Assembly: GCF_030269685.1 (NCBI RefSeq)
Contig: NZ_BSTT01000002.1
Span: 558,001-622,000 of the forward strand
DNA length: 64,000 nucleotides
From: Actinomycetospora sp. NBRC 106378
GTDB taxonomy: Bacteria > Actinomycetota > Actinomycetes > Mycobacteriales > Pseudonocardiaceae
Direction: 5' to 3'
In this document: piece by piece, positions 15,879 through 25,025 of the stretch
Numbering within the stretch: the first letter of the stretch is position 1
How the letters are laid out: the number at the start of each line of letters is the position of its first letter
Notes under the pieces: generated by a model
What the model saw: only the letters and a program-made list of their open reading frames with translations
Told to the model about the DNA's origin: nothing
Databases searched by the model: none
Made by a program: the position numbers and the translations under genes

Positions 15879-16439
15879 CTAGCCGAGCGGCGCGATCTGG
15901 AAGCCGACCTGGGTGCCGTTCACGGCGTTGACGGTGACGCCGAGCCGGACCTGCTGGCCGTCGACGGTGGCGGTGCACACCGTGGAGGCGCCGACCTGGC
16001 CGGGCAGCGGCTCCGGGCACGTGACGTCCTGGGCGGCCGTCTGAGCAGCGACCTCGGGCGCGAGCTGATCGGGGCTGACGACCGGGGTGTTCGCGGTCGG
16101 CGCGCCCGGGGTCGACTGCGAGGTGTCCGGCTGCTGCGGGAGCTGGCTCGCGACGGAGGCGGCCATGACGCCCACGAGCACGGCCGTCACGATCCCGATC
16201 AGCACGAACGCGATCGAGAGCCACATGCCGATCGTCGCCAGCCCGCGGCCGTTCTCGTGGCGCTCGGCGGCCTGCCTGCGGCCGATGACGCCGAAGACGA
16301 TGCCGAGCGGGGAGAACACGAAGGCGAAGACGATCGACAGGATCGCCATGGTGTTGGTCCGCTGCGGCGCGGCCGGGGCGGGCGCGTGGCCGGCGGCGGG
16401 CTGCTCGGGCGAGGCGTACGGGGGGAGCTGCTGAGTCAT
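15879..16439 (-). CDS. DUF4190/DUF4333 membrane protein
   Basis: A 186-aa protein. A Pro/Ala-rich cytoplasmic N-terminus leads into two membrane segments (about residues 30-48 and 66-92) around a basic loop (GRRQAAERHENGRG), as in DUF4190. A Thr/Pro linker connects to an extracytoplasmic DUF4333-like domain with Cys residues in DVTCPEPLPGQVGASTVC and ending VNGTQVGFQI. The function of both domains is unknown; the fusion occurs widely in actinobacterial envelopes. ATG at 16439. Confidence 0.82.
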   Translation of the reverse strand: MTQQLPPYASPEQPAAGHAPAPAAPQRTNTMAILSIVFAFVFSPLGIVFGVIGRRQAAERHENGRGLATIGMWLSIAFVLIGIVTAVLVGVMAASVASQLPQQPDTSQSTPGAPTANTPVVSPDQLAPEVAAQTAAQDVTCPEPLPGQVGASTVCTATVDGQQVRLGVTVNAVNGTQVGFQIAPLG

Positions 16440-16597
16440 GCCGCCCTGATCGTCCGGGGTGCACGTAACGCGACTAATGCGGACGAACTTGATCGATCCT
16501 TCACTCGTATGTCGCAGTTTCGACGCGGCTTTCGTCACGAGAGGTGTGTGCCTCTGGCGGTGGACTGACCAGCACCCCGGTCGGGCACTCCCGGCCC

Positions 16598-17872
16598 GTG
16601 CCGCGCTCCCTCCCCGCGACCCCGCTCGACGAGGCCTTCCTGGACCTCCGTGCGGTGTCGGTCCTCTCGGTCCACCTCGAGCTCCGCGTCACCGGGCGCG
16701 TCGACACGCAGCGGCTCGCGACCGCGCTCGCCACGGCCGCCGACCACCACCGGATGGCTCGGGCCCGTCCCGCGCCGGGGCCGCCGTGGGCCCTGCGGGC
16801 GCACTGGGTGCTCGACGCGCCGCTCGCGGTCGAGGTCACCGACGACGTCGCCGTCGCGCGCGAGCACCTGCAGTCGCACCTGCCCGACGACCGGGCGGTC
16901 GCCGTCGTCGTGGCCCGTGATCCCGACGGCGACGTCCTCGCCTTCCGCTTCCACCACGCGGCCATCGACGGACGCGGGGCCCTGCGCTTCGCCGCGTCGG
17001 TGGTCGACGCCTACGCCGGGCGGACCCTGCCCGACGATCATCTCGAGCGGGCCCGCGACCTGCGGCGCCTCGCGGGAGCCCGGAGCCTCTCCGACGTCGC
17101 CGCCCGCGCCGGGAAGATCGCGTCCGACGTCCTGGGGCGCGCGGGCCTCACCCGGATCGCCGGCGACGGGGGAGAGGACGGCCCGCACCACGCGTTCACG
17201 ACCCGTCGTCTGGAACCCGACGTCGTCGCCGCGCTGCGGGACGGGCGGCCGGAGGGTGCGACCCTCAACGACGTCCTCCTCGCCGCGCACCTGCGCACGG
17301 TCGTCGCGTGGAACGCGCGACGCGGTGCGCGGGTCGGGCGCAGCGTGTCGGTGATGATGCCGGTGGACCTGCGCGACGGCGACGACGCCGGTGACGGTGA
17401 CGGTGTGGTGGTGGCCAACCTCGCGAGCTACGTCGCCGTCGTCGTCCCGGTCCGCGACCTCGCCGACGCGCCGGCCGCGATCGCCGCCGTGTCGGCCCAG
17501 ACCCGCGCGGTGAAGCAGGACGGGACCGCCGGGTGGATCGTCGACGTGCTCACCCCGCTGCTCGTGCCGCGCGGGCTCAAGCAGGTGGCGCCGCGACTCC
17601 TGCCGCTGGTCGAGGGGCGGTTCGTCGAGTCGACGATCCTGTCCAACCTCGGGCCCGCCCGATTCGGCGAGCTCGGGGACGCGGGCCCCGTGCGCGAGGT
17701 CTCGTTCAGCCCGCCGAACCTGTCACCGCGGATGGCCGTGACGCTCGGCGTGGCGGGTCACGACGACGGGTTGACGCTCACCTGGCGCTCGCTGCGCCGG
17801 CAGGTGAGCGAGGCGGGCCTGGCCGAGTTCGCGGAGACGCTCCTCCGGTGCCTCGACGAGGCGCGGGGCTGA
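16598..17872 (+). CDS. condensation-fold acyltransferase-like protein
   Basis: A roughly 424-aa member of the chloramphenicol-acetyltransferase/condensation superfamily (C domains, PapA and WS/DGAT enzymes). The catalytic HHxxxDG motif is FHHAAIDGRG (about residue 122), the N-terminus shows PLDEAFLDLRAV, and late structural motifs TLNDVLLAAHLRTV and ILSNLGPARFG are present. It stands alone, without carrier or adenylation domains, so an acyl transfer in lipid or secondary-metabolite assembly is plausible. Start uncertain: GTG at 16598 begins just before the domain; GTG at 16544 is the alternative. Confidence 0.75.
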   Translation: MPRSLPATPLDEAFLDLRAVSVLSVHLELRVTGRVDTQRLATALATAADHHRMARARPAPGPPWALRAHWVLDAPLAVEVTDDVAVAREHLQSHLPDDRAVAVVVARDPDGDVLAFRFHHAAIDGRGALRFAASVVDAYAGRTLPDDHLERARDLRRLAGARSLSDVAARAGKIASDVLGRAGLTRIAGDGGEDGPHHAFTTRRLEPDVVAALRDGRPEGATLNDVLLAAHLRTVVAWNARRGARVGRSVSVMMPVDLRDGDDAGDGDGVVVANLASYVAVVVPVRDLADAPAAIAAVSAQTRAVKQDGTAGWIVDVLTPLLVPRGLKQVAPRLLPLVEGRFVESTILSNLGPARFGELGDAGPVREVSFSPPNLSPRMAVTLGVAGHDDGLTLTWRSLRRQVSEAGLAEFAETLLRCLDEARG

Positions 17873-17913
17873 TCGCCGCCGGCGCGCGGAGTCGGGACGA
17901 GGCGCTGAGGGGA

Positions 17914-17938
17914 GGAGGTCCTCGCTGCTGGAACCTCC
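17914..17938. terminator. hairpin between convergent genes
   Basis: GGAGGT and ACCTCC pair, extended by CC/GG across a single A bulge, with an 8-nt loop. It sits between the convergent stops at 17872 and 17990 and could serve both directions. Confidence 0.45.
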
Positions 17939-17989
17939 ACCCGAGCGCGGACCATAACGACTCTTACCCGGTTGTGCCAAACCTTTCCG

Positions 17990-18907
17990 TCACGCCGCCG
18001 TGGCGGACGGGTGCGGTCCGGGGAGGCCCGCACGGTCGTCCAGCGCCCGCTGCACCGCGTCGTCGTACGACATCGGCTCGAACGGCACGAGCCGGCGGAT
18101 CGCGTCGTCGCGCACCACCACCTCGTTCGACATCGAGTCGATGAGCGAGCGCCCGGTGGCGGTGTCGACGTCGGTGACGAGGGAGAGCCAGCGCGACGAC
18201 AGCGACGGGGTGAGCAGCGGCACCGGCACGATCACGAGGCGGCGGCGCCCCATCACCGCGGCCGCGCGCTGCATCATGTCGGCGTAGACCAGCACGTCGG
18301 GGCCGCCGACGTCGAAGGCGCGGCCGGTGGTCGCCTCGACGTCGAGGACCGAGACGAGGTAGCGGACGACGTCGGCGATCGCGATCGGCTGCGTGCGGGT
18401 GTAGACCCACTGCGGGCAGACCATCGCCGGCAGGTGCGACACCAGCTGGCGGGTCATCTCCCAGGAGATGCCGCCGTGGCCGACGATGATCCCGGCGCGG
18501 ACGGTGGTGACCGGGACACCGCCCTCGGCGAGGTGGCCCTCGACCTCGCGCCGGCTGCGGAGGTGGTCGGACAGGTCGTCGCGGTCGTCCCCCAGGCCGC
18601 CCAGGTAGACGATCCGGCGCACCCCCGCGTCGGCGGCGGCGCGTCCGAACGCGCGGGCACCGTCGGCGTCGGCGCGGACGAAGTCGGCCCGGTCGAGGGA
18701 GTGCACGAGGTAGTAGGCGACCTCGTGACCGGCGAGCGCGTCCGGGAGCGACGCCGCGTCGTGCACGTCGCCGCGCACCGGGTCGCCGCACCCCTCGTAG
18801 CGGTCGGGGTTCCGGGTCATGGCGGACACGCCGTGGCCGGCGTCGGTGAGGGCCTCGCACAGTCGCTGCCCGACGAAGCCCGACGCGCCCGCGATCAACA
18901 GTCGCAT
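17990..18907 (-). CDS. NAD(P)-binding atypical SDR (NmrA/epimerase-like)
   Basis: A 305-aa atypical short-chain dehydrogenase. The Rossmann motif is GASGFVGQRLCEALTDAGH (GxxGxxG) near the N-terminus; VAYYLVHSLD and RIVYLGGLGDDRDDLSDHL follow, and the C-terminal part ends in an extended substrate lobe. The classical YxxxK is not evident, which is usual for NmrA-like and complex-I-assembly-like members. Its partner or substrate is unknown. ATG at 18907. It diverges from the peptidase gene at 18961. Confidence 0.85.
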   Translation of the reverse strand: MRLLIAGASGFVGQRLCEALTDAGHGVSAMTRNPDRYEGCGDPVRGDVHDAASLPDALAGHEVAYYLVHSLDRADFVRADADGARAFGRAAADAGVRRIVYLGGLGDDRDDLSDHLRSRREVEGHLAEGGVPVTTVRAGIIVGHGGISWEMTRQLVSHLPAMVCPQWVYTRTQPIAIADVVRYLVSVLDVEATTGRAFDVGGPDVLVYADMMQRAAAVMGRRRLVIVPVPLLTPSLSSRWLSLVTDVDTATGRSLIDSMSNEVVVRDDAIRRLVPFEPMSYDDAVQRALDDRAGLPGPHPSATAA

Positions 18908-18946
18908 GGTCCTGAGGTACCCCCCGGTCAAACCTCGGGGCTCGTC

Positions 18947-18952
18947 TACCGT
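18947..18952 (+). promoter_or_regulatory. -10 element for leaderless peptidase gene
   Basis: TACCGT ends 8 nt before the ATG at 18961, and no ribosome binding site is seen there. Confidence 0.4.
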
Positions 18953-18960
18953 CCCGCGGC

Positions 18961-19704
18961 ATGCCCGCCGACGGCCCGACCATCCTCGCGACCTCCGGCG
19001 GGCTGCGCGCCGCCGACCGGCTCGACTGGCAGGTCGCGCCGCTGACCCACCACGCCGTCGAGCTCGCGGGCGTCACCGGACGCGCGCCGCGGGTCTGCCT
19101 GATCCCGACGGCGGTCGGCGACGATCCGCGGCTGGTCATGACGTTCTACGACAACGCGTGGCGGGTCGGCTGGGCCGCGAGCCACGTCGCGCTGCTGCCG
19201 ATGCCCAACGTCGACGACCTGCGCGCGCACCTTCTCTCCCAGGACGTCGTCTGGGTGTGGGGCGGGAGCGTCGCCGGCCTGCTCGCGCTGTGGCGGCTGC
19301 ACGGGCTCGACACGATCCTGCGCGAGGCGTGGGAGGCCGGGGTGGTGCTGACCGGCGTCTCGGCCGGATCGATCTGCTGGCACGTCGGCGGCACCACGGA
19401 CTCCTTCGGTCCGACGCTGCGACCCGTGACGAACGGACTCGGCCTGCTGCCCTACGCCAACGGCGTGCACTACGACTCGGAGCCCGGACGTCGGCCGCTG
19501 CTGCACCGCCTGGTCGCCGAGCAGGTCCTGCCCACCGCCTACGCCACCGACGACGGTGCCGGCCTGCTCTACCGCGGCACCGAGCTCGCCGAGGTGCTCA
19601 CCGAGCGCGACGACGTCCGGGCCTACCGCGTCGAGCGGGGCGCCGACGGGGCCGCGGTGGAGACCGAGCTCGCGTTCCGGCGGCTGCCCTCCCCGCGTTC
19701 CTGA
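18961..19704 (+). CDS. peptidase E / S51-family serine peptidase
   Basis: A 247-aa class I glutamine-amidotransferase-like peptidase. The nucleophile elbow is LTGVSAGSICW (Ser about residue 134), with GLGLLPYANGVHYDSEPGR supplying the downstream His. The N-terminus ILATSGG and the VWVWGGSVAGLLAL strand-turn are typical. S51 enzymes are dipeptidase E (Asp-X) or cyanophycinase; the length favours the dipeptidase E group. No signal peptide is present, so it is cytosolic. Confidence 0.88.
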   Translation: MPADGPTILATSGGLRAADRLDWQVAPLTHHAVELAGVTGRAPRVCLIPTAVGDDPRLVMTFYDNAWRVGWAASHVALLPMPNVDDLRAHLLSQDVVWVWGGSVAGLLALWRLHGLDTILREAWEAGVVLTGVSAGSICWHVGGTTDSFGPTLRPVTNGLGLLPYANGVHYDSEPGRRPLLHRLVAEQVLPTAYATDDGAGLLYRGTELAEVLTERDDVRAYRVERGADGAAVETELAFRRLPSPRS

Positions 19705-19721
19705 CCCGTTCCCGACCGGCC

Positions 19722-20498
19722 TCAGGGGCAGGCGGGCTCGTCGGTCCAGAGACCGTCACGCTCGTGGAGCGGTCGCAGGGCGACGAGGTGGTCGCGCATC
19801 GCCGCCTCCGCGGCGGGGCCGTCGCCCGCGGCGATGTGATCGGCGATGACCCGGTGCTCCGCGTCCACCCGGTCCCACTCCGCGCCCGCGACGCCGACCC
19901 GGCGCAGCCGCGCGCGGAGCACGTCGTTCACCGGGCTGCCCATGACGGTGAGCGCCAGGTTGCCGGTGGCCGTGAGCACCGTGGTGTGGAAGTCGAGGTG
20001 GTCGGCGACCCCGCCCGGCTCGCGCCGGTCGCGCGGGGCACCGGCGGCAGCCCGGATCGCCTCCACCGTGTCGGCGTCCGCCCGCTCCGCGGCCAGCCGG
20101 GCTGCGGACGGCTCGAGCAGGAGCCGGGCCTCCAGCAGGTCGTGCACGCGCAGCCGCGGGGTCATCACGAGGACGCCGAGCGCGCCCCCGACGTCCTCGA
20201 CGACGCGGACTGGGTCGGGCGCCGAGACGAAGGACCCGCCCTGCACGCCCCGGGTGGTCTCGACGAGGTGCTGGCTCGCCAGCACCCGCAGGGCCTCCCG
20301 CACGGTGCTGCGGCTGACCCCGAAGGCCCGGCCGAGGTCGGCCTCGTTGGGCAGCCGCTCGCCCGCGGCGAGGGTGCCGCCCACGATCTGGGCCCGCAGC
20401 TCGTCGGCGACCTGGCGGTAGGCCGGCCGGACGCGTGGCACCCGCAGCCGCGCCGCCGGGACCGACCGGGGGGCCGAGGAGGGACGCGTCGCTGCCAC
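19722..20498 (-). CDS. GntR-family regulator with FCD effector domain
   Basis: A regulator of the FadR subgroup. The winged HTH is PAYRQVADELRAQIV followed by LPNEADLGRAFGVSRSTVRE, and the all-helical FCD domain fills the C-terminal half, with a probable metal-binding His/Asp set (DFHTTVLTATGN and EHRVIADHIAAGD). I place the start at GTG 20498; a TTG at 20537 would sit inside the palindrome described below. It diverges from an amidase and a RutA-like monooxygenase gene, both preceded by a related palindrome, so it probably represses these and itself in response to a pathway acid. Confidence 0.85.
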   Translation of the reverse strand: MAATRPSSAPRSVPAARLRVPRVRPAYRQVADELRAQIVGGTLAAGERLPNEADLGRAFGVSRSTVREALRVLASQHLVETTRGVQGGSFVSAPDPVRVVEDVGGALGVLVMTPRLRVHDLLEARLLLEPSAARLAAERADADTVEAIRAAAGAPRDRREPGGVADHLDFHTTVLTATGNLALTVMGSPVNDVLRARLRRVGVAGAEWDRVDAEHRVIADHIAAGDGPAAEAAMRDHLVALRPLHERDGLWTDEPACP

Positions 20499-20535
20499 GT
20501 CGGTCAGCGTAGCGGGGGCGGAGGCCTTGCTCGAC

Positions 20536-20550
20536 AAACGTCAGATGTTT
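20536..20550. promoter_or_regulatory. operator 1 of the GntR regulator (candidate)
   Basis: AAACGTCAGATGTTT is a near-perfect 15-bp palindrome (AAAC-N-TC-N-GA-N-GTTT) in the gap between the divergent regulator and amidase genes. A related site precedes the monooxygenase gene at 22231. Confidence 0.6.
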
Positions 20551-20579
20551 AGCGTTCACCCGACGGAAGGGGCGCGACG

Positions 20580-22229
20580 ATGACGGGGTTCCCGACGACC
20601 GGTGCGCTGCGCGACCAGGCCGCCCGGCTCGGCTTCACCCTCGACGACGACCTCGTCGAGGTCATGCACACGGCGGTCGCGGCCGCGGAGCCCGCCGTCG
20701 CGGCGCTGCGCGACCGGCCGGTGGCGCTCGAGGTCGCCGCCGACCCCGCCCACGGCGACGCCTGGGTGCGGACCGCCGCCCGCGTGGTCGAGCGGATCCC
20801 ACCCGTCGTCGGGACCCCGCACGACGACGCGCCGGGCGTGGGGGACCTGCTGGCCGCCTACGCGGCGGGGGAGCGTTCGCCCGAGGACGTGGTCGCGGGC
20901 GCGCTGGCCGACCTCCGCGCCGCGCACGAGGAGCTGAACTGCACGATCCGCTTCCTCGACGAGCGGGCCGGTCGGGCCGCGGCCGAGTCCGCCCGGCGCT
21001 GGCGCGAGGGCGTCCCGCGGCCGCTCGAGGGGGTGCCGTTCGGGGTCAAGGACGTCATCGACGTCGCCGGGGTCCCGACGACGGCGGGCTCCTGGTGCCA
21101 CGGCGACGCGCCGGCGGCCGCGTCGGCCGAGGTGGTGCGCCGGCTCGAGGAGGCGGGCGCCATCCCGGTGAGCAAGGACGCGACCACGGAGTTCGCGGTC
21201 GGCGGACCCCACCCGCCGCGGTTCGGGCCGACGCGCAACCCGTGGGCGGCCGACCGGTGGGCGGGCGGCTCGTCGACGGGGTCGGCGGCGGCGGTCGCCG
21301 CGCGGGCGCTGCCGTTCGCGCTCGGCACCGACGTGGGCGGGTCGGTGCGGCTGCCGTCGGCGTGGACCGGTCTGACCGGGCTGAAGCCGACGGCGGGAGC
21401 GGTGCCGCGGACGGGGGTGATGCCGCTCTCGTGGACGGCGGAGACGGTGGGGCCGATCGCGCGGTCCGCCGACGACGTGGCGCGGGTGTTCGACCTGCTC
21501 GCCGGGCCCGACGGCCGTGACCCGCGCGCCTGGCGGCCGGAGCCCGCCGTCGGGAACGACCGCCCCGGCGAGGATCTCGCCGGCCTGCGCATGGCCGTCC
21601 CGGGCGGCGCGCTGACCGATTTGTGCGACGCCGAGGTGCGCGCCGGGGTCGACGCGCTGGTGGCGGAGCTGGTCGCGGCCGGCGCGGAGGTGGTGCCGGG
21701 GGAGATCCCGAGCGCCGCGGCGGCGCTGCCGATCGGCTACGTCGTGGTGTTCACCGAGGCCGCGGCGCTGCACCGCGTCGACCGCGATCGCTGGGGCGAC
21801 TACGACCCGGTGGTGGTGCGACGGATCAGCCAGGGCATCACGACGCCCGCGCAGGACTACCTGCGGGCGCTGCAGTTCCGCGTGGAGCTGCAGCGGGAGC
21901 TGGACGCGGTGTTCGCGGGGGCGGACCTCGTCGTCGTGCCGACCTGCCCCTCGACGGCGCCGCGCCTGGACGGCACGGTGGTGGTCGACGGCGTCGAGTA
22001 CCCGCTCTACGCCGCCCAGTCGCGCTCGACGATGCTCGGCAACCTGACCGGGGTGCCCGGGCTCGCCGTGCCGACCGGCATCGCCGCCGACGGCTGCCCG
22101 ACGTCCGCGCAGCTGATCGCCCCGCCGCACGGCGAGGCGACCGCCCTGCGGGCCGCCCGCTGCTTCCAGTCACGGACCGGTCACCACCGGCGACGACCCG
22201 CGCCCGTCACACGGACGACTCCGGCGTGA
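20580..22229 (+). CDS. amidase-signature family hydrolase
   Basis: A 549-aa amidase-signature enzyme with the Ser-cisSer-Lys triad: Lys in [12 protein letters not shown], the Gly/Ser-rich [13 protein letters not shown] and the nucleophile Ser in [12 protein letters not shown]. The N-terminal 75 residues resemble the helical extension found in several bacterial amide hydrolases. It hydrolyses a C-N bond; which amide is unknown. ATG at 20580 follows GGAAGGGG. It is the first gene of the amidase / RutA-like pair and could process the ring-opened product of the monooxygenase. Confidence 0.92.
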   Translation: MTGFPTTGALRDQAARLGFTLDDDLVEVMHTAVAAAEPAVAALRDRPVALEVAADPAHGDAWVRTAARVVERIPPVVGTPHDDAPGVGDLLAAYAAGERSPEDVVAGALADLRAAHEELNCTIRFLDERAGRAAAESARRWREGVPRPLEGVPFGVKDVIDVAGVPTTAGSWCHGDAPAAASAEVVRRLEEAGAIPVSKDATTEFAVGGPHPPRFGPTRNPWAADRWAGGSSTGSAAAVAARALPFALGTDVGGSVRLPSAWTGLTGLKPTAGAVPRTGVMPLSWTAETVGPIARSADDVARVFDLLAGPDGRDPRAWRPEPAVGNDRPGEDLAGLRMAVPGGALTDLCDAEVRAGVDALVAELVAAGAEVVPGEIPSAAAALPIGYVVVFTEAAALHRVDRDRWGDYDPVVVRRISQGITTPAQDYLRALQFRVELQRELDAVFAGADLVVVPTCPSTAPRLDGTVVVDGVEYPLYAAQSRSTMLGNLTGVPGLAVPTGIAADGCPTSAQLIAPPHGEATALRAARCFQSRTGHHRRRPAPVTRTTPA

Positions 22230-22230
22230 C

Positions 22231-22245
22231 AAACGTCCGAAGTAT
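22231..22245 (+). promoter_or_regulatory. operator 2 of the GntR regulator (candidate)
   Basis: AAACGTCCGAAGTAT keeps the key positions of the palindrome at 20536 (AAAC, TC-N-GA, GT-N-T). Both sites are preceded by GAC, giving a shared GACAAACGTC. It lies 2 nt after the amidase stop, before the monooxygenase gene. Confidence 0.5.
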
Positions 22246-22293
22246 CTTCCGTGGCTGGTCACGCGAGGCGTGCGGACGGAAGGTGTGGTGGTC

Positions 22294-23346
<1,053 letters not shown>

Positions 23347-23358
23347 CCGACCGCCTCG

Positions 23359-23364
23359 TAGGCT
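23359..23364 (+). promoter_or_regulatory. -10 element for leaderless small membrane protein
   Basis: TAGGCT lies 6 nt before GTG 23371. Confidence 0.4.
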
Positions 23365-23370
23365 CCGCCC

Positions 23371-23571
23371 GTGCCTCGTCGGCGGATCACCGCACTCGTC
23401 CTGGTCGGGCTCGCGATCCTGTGGTTGCCGCTGAACCAGCCCGTGGAGGGCCCGCAGCTGCTGCGGCTCTCCGAGACCCACGCGGTGACCACGGCCGACC
23501 TGCTCTCGGTCGCGCTCGTGCTGGTCGCGGCCTGGCTGTGGTGGTCGGCGCGTCGGCGTGAAGGCCGGTGA
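23371..23571 (+). CDS. small two-segment membrane protein, unknown
   Basis: A 66-aa protein beginning MPRRR, with hydrophobic segments ITALVLVGLAILWLPL and LLSVALVLVAAWLWWSA and a basic tail RRREGR. The charge pattern predicts two membrane passes with both ends inside. No family is recognised. The GTG start has a TAGGCT hexamer 6 nt upstream and no ribosome binding site, matching the leaderless pattern of other genes in the window. Confidence 0.6.
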   Translation: MPRRRITALVLVGLAILWLPLNQPVEGPQLLRLSETHAVTTADLLSVALVLVAAWLWWSARRREGR

Positions 23572-23604
23572 GCGCGCCGGTCAGCGCGCCGGTGAGCGCG
23601 CCGC

Positions 23605-24192
23605 TCAGCGCACGCCGGACCGGGCGTGCCGGGGTGGGGCGTCGGTGGTGACCGGTCGGGTCGGGCGGCCGGGTGGCCCGTGGCCGGCGGGCGCGGCGTA
23701 GGTCGGCGGCCCGGGGGGCGCCGCCGGGTGGGTCGGCGCGCTGCCGACGTCGTACGCGCGGGCCGGAGCGGCGGGTGCCGGGGCGACCGGACCACGCCCG
23801 TCGTCGGGCACGGCCGCCTGGGCCTCCAGGAGGTCGCGGATCTGGGTGAGCAGCTCGACGTCGGTCGGCTGGGCCGGACCATCCTCCTCGCCGCGCAGGC
23901 GGCGGTTCTGCAGCGCCTTCATCGGCGCGACGACGAGGAAGTAGACGACGGCTGCGGTGATGAAGAACGTGATCGCCTGGTTGATGAAGCTGGCGTAGTC
24001 GAACCGCACGCCGCTCACGCGGAACGTGCCGCGGAACTGGTCGCCGCCGGGGGAGAGGAGCTGGATCAGCGGTTTGAGGAAGGACTCGGTGAAGGCCGTG
24101 ACGACCGCCGTGAACGCGGCACCGATGACGACCGCCACCGAGAGGTCGATGACGTTCCCGCGCAGCAGGAAGTCCTTGAATCCCTTGAGCAT
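23605..24192 (-). CDS. mscL: large-conductance mechanosensitive channel
   Basis: A 195-aa MscL. The N-terminal helix and first membrane segment are canonical: MLKGFKDFLLRGNVIDLSVA then VVIGAAFTAVVTAF. The second membrane segment INQAITFFITAAVVYFLVV is followed by the cytoplasmic helix DVELLTQIRDLLEA. The C-terminal tail is extended by about 60 Pro/Ala-rich residues compared with the usual 130-150 aa. It forms a pentameric pore releasing solutes on hypo-osmotic shock. ATG at 24192 has GAGGACC upstream. Confidence 0.95.
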   Translation of the reverse strand: MLKGFKDFLLRGNVIDLSVAVVIGAAFTAVVTAFTESFLKPLIQLLSPGGDQFRGTFRVSGVRFDYASFINQAITFFITAAVVYFLVVAPMKALQNRRLRGEEDGPAQPTDVELLTQIRDLLEAQAAVPDDGRGPVAPAPAAPARAYDVGSAPTHPAAPPGPPTYAAPAGHGPPGRPTRPVTTDAPPRHARSGVR

Positions 24193-24228
24193 GGTGGTCC
24201 TCGGGCAGGGAGCTGGGGAGCCCGACCC

Positions 24229-24234
24229 ACGCTA
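24229..24234 (-). promoter_or_regulatory. -10 element of mscL
   Basis: On the minus strand TAGCGT, about 36 nt before the ATG, leaving a leader with GAGGACC as ribosome binding site. Confidence 0.35.
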
Positions 24235-24362
24235 GGGACCGTGCTCCCGCCGGTCCTGGCGCGGACGGCGGGTCGCGGTGGGCCGGGCGTGCGGTGCGGT
24301 GAGCGTGTCGGGGGTCGGAGACGCCGTCCCGGACACCGCGCGACACGCGCCGCCGGGCGAAC

Positions 24363-24806
24363 TCAGTCCGAGCCGGTCCCGGTGGTCGTGCTGGAGGCCG
24401 TCCGTCTCGCGGTGCTGCTGCGGCCGCCCGGTACGACGGGCGGGGCGGCGGTCGGGGGTGTGACGGCGGTGGTGGTCGTCGGGGTGGTCACGGCGCTGGT
24501 CGCGGGGGTCGGTTCCTCGTCGGCCGAGGTCAGCGCCGCCGCGATCCCGACGAGGGCGGCCAGACCGAGCGCTCCCGCACCGCCGGCGACCACGAGGGCG
24601 AGACGCAGCTTCGGGCGCGGCCGGCGGTGGTGGGAGCGGGCAGGGACGGCCGCGATCTCGAGGGGACGGGTCGACGGCCGCACCGCGACACCGACGCCGG
24701 TGGGCGTCTCGTCGATCTCCGGGGCGGCGTGGCGGCCCGTGCCCGGCGGCGTGTCGGCGGGCTCCGGCCGCGCGTGTCGACCGGTCACCGTGCTCTGTCG
24801 GGTCAT
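24363..24806 (-). CDS. single-pass membrane protein with Thr/Pro-rich outer tail
   Basis: A 147-aa protein of unknown function. The cytoplasmic N-terminus is polar and ends in a basic cluster (RSHHRRPRPK), followed by one membrane helix (LRLALVVAGGAGALGLAALV onward, about residues 69-92) and a T/P/S-rich extracytoplasmic tail (PATSAVTTPTTTTAVTP). Such tails are often O-mannosylated in actinobacteria, which is inference here. ATG at 24806. Confidence 0.65.
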   Translation of the reverse strand: MTRQSTVTGRHARPEPADTPPGTGRHAAPEIDETPTGVGVAVRPSTRPLEIAAVPARSHHRRPRPKLRLALVVAGGAGALGLAALVGIAAALTSADEEPTPATSAVTTPTTTTAVTPPTAAPPVVPGGRSSTARRTASSTTTGTGSD

Positions 24807-24895
24807 CGGTGCCTCCCAGCCCTCACTGGGTGCAACGCGCGAGCGGCCGGGAGGTCACTCGTCCGGGGGTTCGGGCCGTCAGGTGGGCGCGGGAC

Positions 24896-24950
24896 GAGAC
24901 GTCGCTCATCGGGCGGCCGGGTGCGCCGCCGGCCTGATCAGTGACGTCTC
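24896..24950 (-). terminator. long imperfect hairpin in the gap after the M20 peptidase gene
   Basis: GAGACGTC (24896-24903) pairs with GACGTCTC (24943-24950); further partial pairing inside (CTCATC with CTGATCAG, GGCGGC with GCCGCC) extends the stem towards a 7-nt loop. It lies between the peptidase stop at 25026 and the ATG at 24806, both on the minus strand. Confidence 0.45.
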
Positions 24951-25005
24951 GGCCAGGCTGCGGCGGTGGGACAGGAGGTCTCCCCGGCCGATCGGTGACG
25001 CCTCG

Positions 25006-25021
25006 ACCCGCCGTCGGGAAC
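25006..25021. repeat. 16-bp interspersed dyad, copy 2
   Basis: ACCCGCCGTCGGGAAC, identical to the copy at 4705-4720. It starts 4 nt beyond the stop codon of the M20 peptidase gene. Confidence 0.6.
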
Positions 25022-25025
25022 CGAG